Part shown: positions 6,786 to 12,089 of the stretch, piece by piece | Numbering within the stretch: position 1 is the stretch's first letter | How the letters are laid out: each line of letters starts with the position of its first letter | From: Candidatus Nomurabacteria bacterium | GTDB taxonomy: Bacteria; Patescibacteriota; Minisyncoccia; Phycocordibacterales; PALSA-1337 | Direction: 5' to 3' | DNA length: 13,207 nucleotides | Assembly: GCA_943354625.1 (NCBI GenBank) | Contig: CALRCS010000012.1 | Coordinates: 1 to 13,207, forward strand | Notes under the pieces: generated by a model | Told to the model about the DNA's origin: nothing | Database searches by the model: none | Seen by the model: the letters and a program-made list of their open reading frames with translations, nothing else | Made by a program: the position numbers and the translations under genes

Positions 6786-7322
6786 ATGAATGTGAAAGAA
6801 AGATGGATTGCCAAAAGAAATGCAAAGAAACTTTGCAAAGTCCTTGAAAAATACATAAATAGTCAGATAGAAGTACTTAATCCTGGTGGTCTTGTTTTAC
6901 GTGGGAGGATCAATGCAGTTCGTGTGTTTGGCCAAGATAAGACAGTTGAGGTTGATCTTTCGTGGTTGTATCAGCTATCTGCTGAAGGTCAGTTTGTCAC
7001 GATGAAGAATGATTCAACACCAACAAAAACTCTATGGTCAAGATGTAGTAAAAGTGACCCAGAGTACTATCACAAACACATAAGGTCCAATGGTTTGTTT
7101 ACCACACTTGGTGAAAAGTTTATCAAGTTCATTGATCAAGTGGATGAGGGTAGGGTTAAAGTATGGATGAAATCTGGAGCAAAATGGAAGTTTTTTGAAC
7201 ATGATGATCGAATGAATCTAATGTCAAATGGCTCTGGAGCTCCAAAGAGGATTATTGAAGTAATTAACAAGGATATGCTGAGGATAGCGGTGATGACTGC
7301 TCTCTTTAGGCAAAACAAATAA
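6786..7322 (+). CDS. Unknown protein, 178 aa, only clear plus-strand gene
   Basis: I do not recognise a family. The first ~25 residues are basic and helical (VKERWIAKRNAKKLCKVLEK). A beta-rich stretch follows (IEVLNPGGLVLRGRINAVRV, then VEVDLSWLYQL), then aromatic and charged segments with EYYHKHIRSNGLFTTLGEKF and KVWMKSGAKWKFFEHDDR. There is no signal peptide and no membrane helix, so it is a soluble cytoplasmic protein. The start is fixed by a consensus Shine-Dalgarno. It is transcribed divergently from the PH operon and convergently with the hydrolase gene, from which a bidirectional terminator separates it. Its base composition looks richer in G and C than the membrane-protein genes beside it. 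An acquired gene is possible but not shown. Confidence 0.8.
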   Translation: MNVKERWIAKRNAKKLCKVLEKYINSQIEVLNPGGLVLRGRINAVRVFGQDKTVEVDLSWLYQLSAEGQFVTMKNDSTPTKTLWSRCSKSDPEYYHKHIRSNGLFTTLGEKFIKFIDQVDEGRVKVWMKSGAKWKFFEHDDRMNLMSNGSGAPKRIIEVINKDMLRIAVMTALFRQNK

Positions 7323-7357
7323 ACCCGTAGTTCTTTGAATTATGGGTTTAGTTTTTT
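7321..7357. terminator. Bidirectional Rho-independent terminator
   Basis: A 12-bp stem (7321-7332 with 7338-7349, two G-U pairs on the plus-strand RNA) closes a CTTTG loop, followed by AGTTTTTTATT. It begins inside the stop codon of the plus-strand gene. On the minus strand the same hairpin is followed by ATTTGTTTTG, so it can also serve the convergent gene. Confidence 0.85.
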
Positions 7358-7370
7358 ATTATTTTACGTT

Positions 7371-8159
7371 CTAATTGTTTAGTAATGCCTCGGTTAAGAA
7401 ATTAAATAAATCTGCTTTTTCATAGATTGAATTATGCCCAGCATCTTTTACTGTAAACATTTTCTTATTTGGTGACAATATACCATAAAATAGTTTTTTC
7501 CCCTCTTCCATTCCTATAATTTCATCTTTTTCTGCAAGTATAATTGTCATAGGGATAGTAGAAGACTCTAACCATTCATCTGGAGTAAAGTTATCCTTAA
7601 TGAGTAATTTCATAGGATATATTGGAAATTTATGAAATGCTACGTTGGCCATATTTCTGTATGGTGTAATCATTATTAATTTATTCACATTACTATCTTT
7701 TAATGAGACATGATATGCAGCCGGCCCAGTACCAATACTCTCACTAATAATCACAATCTCTTTAAATTTTTGATTATTTATATAATTCTTTACATTAGTA
7801 ACTTCTTTTAGAATGTTGTCCATAGATATGATGGTACCAGTCTCTGCGTAACCTGGATATTCCACAAAAAGAGTTGAATATCCAAGATTACCAAAAAAAG
7901 TATCCATATAGGATCTATCACGGGCTCGACCACCATTTCCGTGGTAGTAAATTATGATTTTATCAGTAGATCTCTTTGTGAAATATCCTCGAAATCCATC
8001 GGTATCAATTTTAAGTGATTTCTCCAGTTCAGAACAAATACTAAACGCTTTGGTGTCTGCAGGATATAAAAGCTTATTTTGTGATAGATATAGGAAGAAG
8101 CCAAACAGTGTGTAGAATACGAGCACTATACTTAAAAGTGATATCAGTATTTTCTTCAT
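7371..8159 (-). CDS. Membrane-anchored alpha/beta hydrolase (BEM46/ABHD-like serine hydrolase)
   Basis: The 262-aa protein has a signal anchor at residues ~4-25 (two N-terminal Lys, then a hydrophobic run), so the catalytic domain is probably outside the membrane. YYHGNGG at 71-77 is the oxyanion-hole motif of the family. The nucleophile elbow is SESIG at 139-143 with Ser141; the first Gly of the usual GxSxG is replaced by Ser. Asp212 in AEKDEI and His242 in DAGHNS complete the triad. Homologues with HGNGG are esterases, thioesterases or depalmitoylases; the substrate here cannot be told. It starts 24 nt after the stop of the four-helix membrane gene but has its own leaderless-type promoter in the gap. 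Confidence 0.88.
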   Translation of the reverse strand: MKKILISLLSIVLVFYTLFGFFLYLSQNKLLYPADTKAFSICSELEKSLKIDTDGFRGYFTKRSTDKIIIYYHGNGGRARDRSYMDTFFGNLGYSTLFVEYPGYAETGTIISMDNILKEVTNVKNYINNQKFKEIVIISESIGTGPAAYHVSLKDSNVNKLIMITPYRNMANVAFHKFPIYPMKLLIKDNFTPDEWLESSTIPMTIILAEKDEIIGMEEGKKLFYGILSPNKKMFTVKDAGHNSIYEKADLFNFLTEALLNN

Positions 8160-8165
8160 GAAAAA

Positions 8166-8174
8166 ATTGTACCA
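8166..8174 (-). promoter_or_regulatory. Extended -10 promoter of the hydrolase gene, predicted leaderless
   Basis: TGG-TACAAT on the minus strand, then 6 nt, then the ATG at 8159. The predicted transcription start coincides with the start codon, and no Shine-Dalgarno exists. The site lies in the 24-bp gap after the upstream gene. Confidence 0.6.
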
Positions 8175-8182
8175 TGAATAGA

Positions 8183-8566
8183 TTAATTCTTGCTATATAA
8201 ATAGTATTTGCGAATTAGTAAATATAGGCAGAGTATAGGTAAGATAAGATATATTAAAAATAAAATAGTACTATCAGTTGCATTTGCATACTGTGACATT
8301 ATATAAGAAAAATCAATCAATAAAATAAAGTAAGAGAGAATCATCGGTAACCATAGTATTCCATTTATACCTTTTTTCTTTGAAGAAAGTGAAAATAAAA
8401 TAATAAAAATTGATATAACGGTACTTAGTGAGAATGACAGTATTAAGCCAGTATCCTCCATATTTCCTCCTCCAAACATAGAAATGACGGAAAGGAAGCC
8501 AAATAATGCTGAATTAAGTATTGTTACAGCTAATAAGCCAATAAACAAAGTATATGATTTTTTCAT
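8183..8566 (-). CDS. Four-helix membrane protein of unknown function (127 aa)
   Basis: Four hydrophobic segments at about residues 7-29, 39-61, 68-90 and 99-118, short loops and a basic C-terminal tail (RKYYLYSKN). No conserved motif is recognised. I choose the ATG at 8566. An in-frame TTG at 8584 lies upstream of the TGG-TATTAT -10 and so upstream of the likely transcription start. The hydrolase gene follows 23 nt after its stop on the same strand, so the two may be functionally paired at the membrane. Confidence 0.7.
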   Translation of the reverse strand: MKKSYTLFIGLLAVTILNSALFGFLSVISMFGGGNMEDTGLILSFSLSTVISIFIILFSLSSKKKGINGILWLPMILSYFILLIDFSYIMSQYANATDSTILFLIYLILPILCLYLLIRKYYLYSKN

Positions 8567-8572
8567 ATATAA

Positions 8573-8581
8573 ATAATACCA
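8573..8581 (-). promoter_or_regulatory. Extended -10 promoter of the four-helix membrane gene, predicted leaderless
   Basis: TGG-TATTAT on the minus strand, 6 nt, then the ATG at 8566. It has the same geometry as the hydrolase promoter. No convincing -35 is visible. Confidence 0.55.
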
Positions 8582-8616
8582 CAATTCCTTAAAATAATTA
8601 CTAGCCTACCTTACCC

Positions 8617-8710
8617 TCCCACAGCATGATAACGCAAAAGTCATCATGATTTCCAAATCAGGGCTATAAATCGTAAGGGGTGATGCGTATGCGTTATCGC
8701 TGTTGTGGGG
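8617..8710. other. ~94-nt imperfect long hairpin, possible structured RNA or mobile-element remnant
   Basis: An outer stem pairs 8617-8623 (TCCCACA) with 8704-8710 (TGTGGGG). A second stem, 8627-8636 with 8690-8699, has nine perfect pairs (GATAACGCA/TGCGTTATC) plus one G-U. Inside, CATCA (8642-8646) pairs with TGATG (8681-8685), and GATTT (8648-8652) with AAATC (8668-8672). It lies between a terminator and a promoter, overlaps no credible gene, and is GC-richer than its surroundings. I cannot name an RNA family, and I see no clear promoter for it on either strand. Confidence 0.5.
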
Positions 8711-8730
8711 TATAGATAATCTTATTTTAT

Positions 8731-8760
8731 AAAAACAAAACCCACACCGAAGTGTGGGTT
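8731..8760 (-). terminator. Rho-independent terminator after the 259-aa gene
   Basis: A perfect 9-bp stem, AACCCACAC with GTGTGGGTT. On the minus strand it is closed by a C(UUCG)G tetraloop and followed by TTGTTTTTA. It lies 33 nt beyond the stop of the gene at 8793. Confidence 0.9.
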
Positions 8761-8792
8761 CAAGATTCCTTCAATCCTGAAAGTGTACGGAG

Positions 8793-9572
8793 CTAAAACC
8801 TGCTCTGTGTTTTCGGCCTCGTCTTGGCCAAATACTCTTGAGCATCCCTGAAGACTCTAGACTTATCCAGTAGCTTCAAGCCAAAATCTACCGCTAGGTT
8901 ATTTTCGAATGCCTCAAAGACAAATTCGCACTTCTCAACCCATTCACCACCACGAATAACAGCGGATCTGCTAGCTTCTGGATTCTTCCGCAGAGCATCA
9001 AAAGCAGTTTGTGCGTCGACAACTCGAATCGCGAGTGTTAAGGTTTTATCCTCAACATATTTTTCGTCAATGATGTCAAGGTAGCTATTACCAGTACCAA
9101 GAGGATTGAGTGCTGTCAATGATTTGGCAAATTTTTCAAAGATTCCGTCACATCGGGCAACTTTATCTTTTTGCTTGTACCAGTTTTTTTCATTTCGGGC
9201 GGATATAATCATAGTCGGTACCATTACGATAAGCACGAATAGAAGATAAAAAATCACATGATTATTTATCGAGAGCGAGGGCCACCACAGTGGTAAAATG
9301 CTCAGAACAGCTTCAATCATTATGGCATAAAACCAAAACGAGCGTTTTTCCCTGTATGCTTTTTCCTGAGCTATTGCTATTTCCCGCGTCTTTCTTAGGT
9401 CGAGTAGGCTTTGGCATGAGTTCCTTTGAACTTCCCATTTCTCGCGAAATGGATCCGAGACTACACGAAACATACGATCAACTTCTTCGTCTTTCATTTT
9501 CAAATGCCTTATTAGAATCCATGGGGTTTGCGACCCATTTTTACAGGCGGGCAGCCCATAAAAATACTTCAT
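8793..9572 (-). CDS. Two-TM protein of unknown function (259 aa) in accessory-looking region
   Basis: No family recognised. From the ATG at 9572 the protein has a soluble N-terminus of ~78 residues with many charged residues (KMKDEEVDRMFRVVSDPF, then LRKTREIAIAQEKAYREKR). Two membrane helices follow at about 79-98 and 105-124. A ~130-residue C-terminal domain, probably cytoplasmic, contains GTGNSYLDIIDEKYVEDKTL and a Phe/Glu-rich end. A TTG at 9581 is an alternative in-frame start. The coding sequence looks GC-richer than the membrane genes to its left, which hints at acquisition. Its upstream region shares a ~50-bp element with the next gene upstream (9748-10380), so both are probably controlled by the same factor. 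A strong terminator follows. Confidence 0.75.
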   Translation of the reverse strand: MKYFYGLPACKNGSQTPWILIRHLKMKDEEVDRMFRVVSDPFREKWEVQRNSCQSLLDLRKTREIAIAQEKAYREKRSFWFYAIMIEAVLSILPLWWPSLSINNHVIFYLLFVLIVMVPTMIISARNEKNWYKQKDKVARCDGIFEKFAKSLTALNPLGTGNSYLDIIDEKYVEDKTLTLAIRVVDAQTAFDALRKNPEASRSAVIRGGEWVEKCEFVFEAFENNLAVDFGLKLLDKSRVFRDAQEYLAKTRPKTQSRF

Positions 9573-9630
9573 GCTATTCAAAATAGTTCGGCAGCTATTC
9601 TGAAATTATCATGCCATATTGCATATATAA

Positions 9631-9680
9631 AGTCAAATTATAGTGGACTTTAGTTTAACTTTTCTGAACCAACTTGTGAA
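9631..9680. repeat. Shared upstream element, copy A (ahead of the 259-aa gene)
   Basis: About 50 bp that match 10447-10494 at most positions, with a 2-bp gap and a few substitutions. Common blocks on the plus strand are AGTCAAA, AGTGGACTT, AGTTTAACTTTT and TTGTGAA. On the minus strand its gene-proximal end is TTGACT, a good -35, but only a poor -10 (CATGAT at 17 nt) follows. It lies 59 nt before the ATG of the gene it precedes. Confidence 0.75.
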
Positions 9681-9697
9681 TGAATACTATAATATAT

Positions 9698-9729
9698 AAA
9701 AAAGGTTGAGAGCATTTAAACTCACAACC
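9698..9729 (-). terminator. Rho-independent terminator after the HTH-like gene
   Basis: On the minus strand GGTTGTGAG pairs with CTCTCAACC (one T-T mismatch) around a TTTAAATG loop and is followed by TTTTTTATATATT. It lies 18 nt after the stop at 9748. Confidence 0.85.
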
Positions 9730-9747
9730 TGTGCAAAAATCACAACC

Positions 9748-10380
9748 TCATTCACTGTTTTTAAAGAAGAAACACGGTGATGGATACAGTTTCCTTTCTC
9801 CAAGTGACCTAGCAAATACCAAACACCACTTGTTTTCTTCATAAATCTCAGCTAATGCTTTCGATGTCTGTAGTGATTGTTTGAATACTGTACAAAAATA
9901 TGCTGAGACGAACTTTTTTGATTCAGATGCTAGAGTTTTATCATCAGGTTCAATTGTACGGCACCCTAAGAAGGACAACACTGAATTGAGTCTGATAATA
10001 CTACCAGAACCAATGTTCCTGTATTTAACTAGATTACCGTATGGAGTTTCCACTAACCGAGAAAGGTCTTGGTAATTTGCATTACTTAAAACCTTAGTTG
10101 CTTCCCAGTGACTAGGAAATACATCCGTAATTTTTTTCCCTATAACAATGTTTTTATCCAACAGACTAAATTGATCTAGTCTTTGATGCCAGAGAATCAA
10201 TTCCTGACACTGCAAAATAATTTTTTTAACCCCTTGTTGTACTATTCCAATTTTCTTTGCAATTTGTGACTGGTTTTGACTGTCTAGATGAAGTAAAGCT
10301 ACAGTTGCTAGTCTGGATGAATATAAAGTATTTTGCAGATACTTTTCAACGTCATTTCTATTGTAGTTTGTTTTTAGCAT
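9748..10380 (-). CDS. Putative helix-turn-helix protein (210 aa), possible regulator
   Basis: Residues ~36-58 (SQNQSQIAKKIGIVQQGVKK) fit a helix-turn-helix: a first helix with IAKKIG, a short turn and a recognition-like helix. The rest is mixed alpha/beta with no membrane segment; motifs such as ETPYGNLVKYRNIGSGSIIR are not ones I recognise. The ATG at 10380 is preferred. An upstream in-frame TTG at 10416 would add 12 residues, while AAGG lies 5 nt before the ATG. Its promoter contains copy B of the element that also precedes the gene at 8793. It may regulate both genes, but that is inference. A strong terminator follows. Confidence is good for the gene and low for the DNA-binding role. Confidence 0.75.
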   Translation of the reverse strand: MLKTNYNRNDVEKYLQNTLYSSRLATVALLHLDSQNQSQIAKKIGIVQQGVKKIILQCQELILWHQRLDQFSLLDKNIVIGKKITDVFPSHWEATKVLSNANYQDLSRLVETPYGNLVKYRNIGSGSIIRLNSVLSFLGCRTIEPDDKTLASESKKFVSAYFCTVFKQSLQTSKALAEIYEENKWCLVFARSLGERKLYPSPCFFFKNSE

Positions 10381-10423
10381 ACATACCTTTCCTTGCTGAA
10401 TTGATATAAAGAACAATATTTAT

Positions 10424-10452
10424 AAAATAACATGCATCTATAATATAGTCAA
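10424..10452 (-). promoter_or_regulatory. Promoter of the HTH-like gene
   Basis: TTGACT (10452-10447), a 17-nt spacer and TATTTT (10429-10424) on the minus strand. The -35 is the gene-proximal end of shared element copy B. The leader would be about 40 nt. Confidence 0.45.
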
Positions 10453-10494
10453 ACTAGTGGACTTCAGTTTAACTTTTTTGAATCAATTTGTGAA
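10447..10494. repeat. Shared upstream element, copy B (ahead of the HTH-like gene)
   Basis: About 48 bp similar to 9631-9680. It contains an imperfect 9-bp inverted repeat on the plus strand, AGTCAAACT-N10-AGTTTAACT (one mismatch), which overlaps the -35. This is a plausible operator. The two copies are 816 bp apart in the same orientation. Confidence 0.75.
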
Positions 10495-10520
10495 GGAGTT
10501 GGGGTGTTTGAGGATGATTT

Positions 10521-10570
10521 TGAAAAAGAAAAACCCGCCAAACTAAACCGAGTCTTTTGTGTTTGGTGGG
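10521..10570 (-). terminator. Rho-independent terminator after the 55-aa gene
   Basis: On the minus strand CCCACCAAAC (10570-10561) pairs with GTTTGGCGGG (10543-10534) over 10 bp with one non-Watson-Crick pair and a 17-nt loop, followed by TTTTTCTTTTTCA. It lies just after the TGA at 10581. Confidence 0.85.
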
Positions 10571-10580
10571 CAATGTTTGC

Positions 10581-10748
10581 TCAATCTGATTCTTTGAGAA
10601 TAATCCATTTCGATAGGTAGTAGGCAGCGGCAACTGCAATTATAGCAACAAATACATCGTTTGCTACGAATGCAACACCAACAGCACCTATCCAGCAAAA
10701 TGCTATTCCGCAAGTATCAGGTGTACTTAGACCTTTTTTATAAGCCAT
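10581..10748 (-). CDS. 55-aa Ala/Val-rich membrane protein
   Basis: A short minus-strand ORF with ATG at 10748 and TGA at 10583-10581, directly followed by a strong terminator. The product begins MAYKKGLSTPDTCGIAFCWI. It has two short hydrophobic stretches around an Asn-Asp (AFCWIGAVGVAFVA and VFVAIIAVAAAYYL) and ends with a charged SKWIILKESD. Two short membrane helices, or one helical hairpin, are likely. Upstream, TAGAAT lies 9 nt before the ATG as a possible -10. No family is recognised. The dedicated terminator and clean codon sequence support a real gene. Confidence 0.6.
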   Translation of the reverse strand: MAYKKGLSTPDTCGIAFCWIGAVGVAFVANDVFVAIIAVAAAYYLSKWIILKESD

Positions 10749-10770
10749 AATTTTATTATTCTATTGTTTT

Positions 10771-10787
10771 ACTGGCAACAAGCCAGT
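10771..10787. repeat. Small perfect inverted repeat upstream of the 55-aa gene
   Basis: ACTGGC-AACAA-GCCAGT, a perfect 6-bp stem with a 5-nt loop, lies 23 bp before the 55-aa ATG and downstream of the tRNA 3' end. It could be an operator or a weak processing or termination hairpin. No T-tract follows it. Confidence 0.35.
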
Positions 10788-10839
10788 GGGTGCTGTTTAA
10801 ATAGATGGTGGCATAATACAATATGTTTGTCAACTATTG

Positions 10840-10912
10840 TGGACTCGAGGAGATTCGAACTCCTGACCTTTCGCTTGCAAAGCGATTGCTCTACCAACTG
10901 AGCTACGAGCCC
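10840..10912 (-). tRNA. tRNA-Ala (anticodon UGC)
   Basis: A complete 73-nt cloverleaf. The acceptor arm GGGCTCG pairs with CGAGTCC, including the G3-U70 wobble that is the alanine identity element. The D-arm is GCTC/GAGC. The anticodon stem ATCGC/GCGAT-type closes the loop TTTGCAA, which gives anticodon UGC at 34-36. The T-arm is AGGAG-TTCGAAT-CTCCT, and the discriminator is A. The CCA end is not encoded (the gene continues ACAATAG), so it must be added by a nucleotidyltransferase. No terminator separates it from ddl upstream, so read-through from ddl is possible. Confidence 0.95.
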
Positions 10913-10925
10913 ATGTAACACATTT
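10890..10925. repeat. Direct repeat over the tRNA-Ala 5' part, intact copy
   Basis: This segment covers the D-arm and 5' acceptor strand of tRNA-Ala plus 13 bp of upstream flank (plus strand TCTACCAA ... GCTACGAGCCCATGTAACAC). It recurs 71 bp to the right at 10961-10996 with changes only at a few central positions. Confidence 0.8.
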
Positions 10926-10960
10926 AACTCTAATCTCAACTCATAACTATCCGTTGTATA

Positions 10961-10996
10961 TCTACCAAGACAGCTACGAGCCCATGTAACACATTA
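10961..10996 (-). pseudogene. Decayed duplicate of the tRNA-Ala 5' portion
   Basis: Repeats the acceptor 5' strand GGGCTCG, positions TA, most of the D-arm and the identical upstream flank of the intact tRNA. Toward 10926-10960 the expected anticodon and T-arms are unrecognisable, so no functional tRNA can form. It is either a degenerated tandem tRNA gene or the footprint of a recombination event at the tRNA. Confidence 0.65.
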
Positions 10997-11034
10997 ATTC
11001 ATATTTAACACCTATTTTACTCAATGATTCTAAC

Positions 11035-11955
11035 CTATTTCCCACTTATTGCAAGCCCTATTACATGATCTAGGAAGTGCGACATTGTAGCACCAACCGA
11101 TTTTAAGGCTTTTGGGAAAAGGGATTCATCAGCAAGACCTGGGACTGTATTTGTTTCAAGAATGAAGACCCCCCTTTTAGGATGAACGATAAAATCTGAA
11201 CGTGAATAGTGTCTTAGGCCAAGTGCCTTATGTGCTCGAATAGCAAGTAATTCTATTTCCCTTTTTTCCAAACTAGAAAAGTTTCCAGGTACTATTTCTT
11301 CTAGACAAGTTTCTATTGGTGGCAATGTATAATATTCCTGATCACGATAACCTTCAATCACTCCACAACTAGCCTCTTTTCCTTTTATAAATTCCTCAAC
11401 CAAAACAGATGAGCTATGTTTAAATGCTTCACTCACAGCTTTATCAAAGTCTCTGAAATCTTTGACGATAGTTATACCCATAGATGAACCACTAGAACTC
11501 GGCTTTACAATTACAGGCAGTGGAAAGGCTTGAAATATTTTATGAGCCTCTTTACTGACATCTGCCAGTGCCTCTATCAGCCTAGATTGTGGTGTCTTTA
11601 TTTTTTCTCTTCTATAAACTTCTTTCGTAAAACTTTTATTCATACCTATAGCTGAAGCAAATGAACCAGAACCTATAAAGGGTATTTTGTGTACTTCAAA
11701 TATATGTTGGATTTTACCATCTTCACCATAGTGCCCATGGAGGGAATTAAAGGCAACATCAATATGAGTTAATGCTTCATGCGGTAAAACAGAAATGCCA
11801 TTCATATACCAAATACCTTTACGATCTATCAATATATCGCGTGGAGAATATTTTTCAGTAGAAAGATTACCCAAAACAGTAGCTCCTGTTTTTAGCGAAA
11901 CCTCATATTCATTACTTGGTCCTCCACGGATAACTCCAACACGAATCTTATGCAT
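11035..11955 (-). CDS. ddl: D-alanine-D-alanine ligase family protein with shortened omega loop
   Basis: An ATP-grasp ligase that joins two D-alanines for the peptidoglycan precursor, in the cytoplasm. Residues 11-21 (GGPSNEYEVSL) carry the N-terminal substrate-binding Glu16. HGHYGEDGKIQ is at 73-83, and GSGSFASAIGMNK at 95-107. The ATP-binding loop KPSSSGSSMG is at 151-160. RSDFIV and the metal-binding ETNTVPG (267-273) close the domain. The length of 306 equals E. coli DdlB. Between PPIE (212-215) and IVPGNFSSLEKREIE the usual F-x-DY-x-x-KY omega-loop motif, with the catalytic Tyr216 of E. coli, is not visible, so specificity may differ. The start is supported by a TATAAT 6 nt upstream. The tRNA-Ala gene follows on the same strand. 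Confidence 0.92.
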   Translation of the reverse strand: MHKIRVGVIRGGPSNEYEVSLKTGATVLGNLSTEKYSPRDILIDRKGIWYMNGISVLPHEALTHIDVAFNSLHGHYGEDGKIQHIFEVHKIPFIGSGSFASAIGMNKSFTKEVYRREKIKTPQSRLIEALADVSKEAHKIFQAFPLPVIVKPSSSGSSMGITIVKDFRDFDKAVSEAFKHSSSVLVEEFIKGKEASCGVIEGYRDQEYYTLPPIETCLEEIVPGNFSSLEKREIELLAIRAHKALGLRHYSRSDFIVHPKRGVFILETNTVPGLADESLFPKALKSVGATMSHFLDHVIGLAISGK

Positions 11956-11961
11956 GAGTTT

Positions 11962-11970
11962 ATTATAACA
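11962..11970 (-). promoter_or_regulatory. Extended -10 promoter of ddl, predicted leaderless
   Basis: TGT-TATAAT on the minus strand, 6 nt, then the ATG at 11955. The predicted transcript begins at the start codon. A plus-strand TATAAT at 11978-11983 points the other way, into the structured element. Confidence 0.65.
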
Positions 11971-11984
11971 CTAGTAATATAATT

Positions 11985-12027
11985 TAGATAAAAGAAATGC
12001 CGGCGCCTGGAGGAACTTGGCGCCGGC
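11985..12027 (-). terminator. GC-rich terminator-like hairpin downstream of uvrC
   Basis: A perfect 9-bp stem, GCCGGCGCC (11999-12007) with GGCGCCGGC (12019-12027), and an 11-nt loop. On the minus strand it is followed by ATTTCTTTTATC. This fits a Rho-independent terminator for the uvrC transcript, though it lies 113 nt after the uvrC stop and the T-tract is interrupted. Confidence 0.6.
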
Positions 12028-12089
12028 AAGACATCTCGATAGACGGAGGGTAAGCCCTCTAGATGTCCCAGTCCCTAAAAAGGGCATTT
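11996..12089. ncRNA. Candidate structured RNA in the ddl-uvrC intergenic region
   Basis: Several stems lie together. AAATGCC (11996-12002) can pair with GGCATTT (12083-12089) as a closing stem, an alternative to part of the GC-rich hairpin. ACATCT (12030-12035) pairs with AGATGT (12060-12065). Within that, AGGG-TAAG-CCCT forms a perfect tetraloop hairpin, and CCCT-AAAA-AGGG follows at 12074-12084. A plus-strand TATAAT at 11978-11983 would start an RNA near 11990, but no plus-strand T-tract ends it. On the minus strand it could be the structured 3' UTR of uvrC. I cannot match it to a known family. Confidence 0.4.

Noticed and set aside
7136..7318. Minus-strand 60-codon ORF opposite the plus-strand gene
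   Set aside because: Shadow of the 178-aa gene, which has a promoter, Shine-Dalgarno and terminator of its own.
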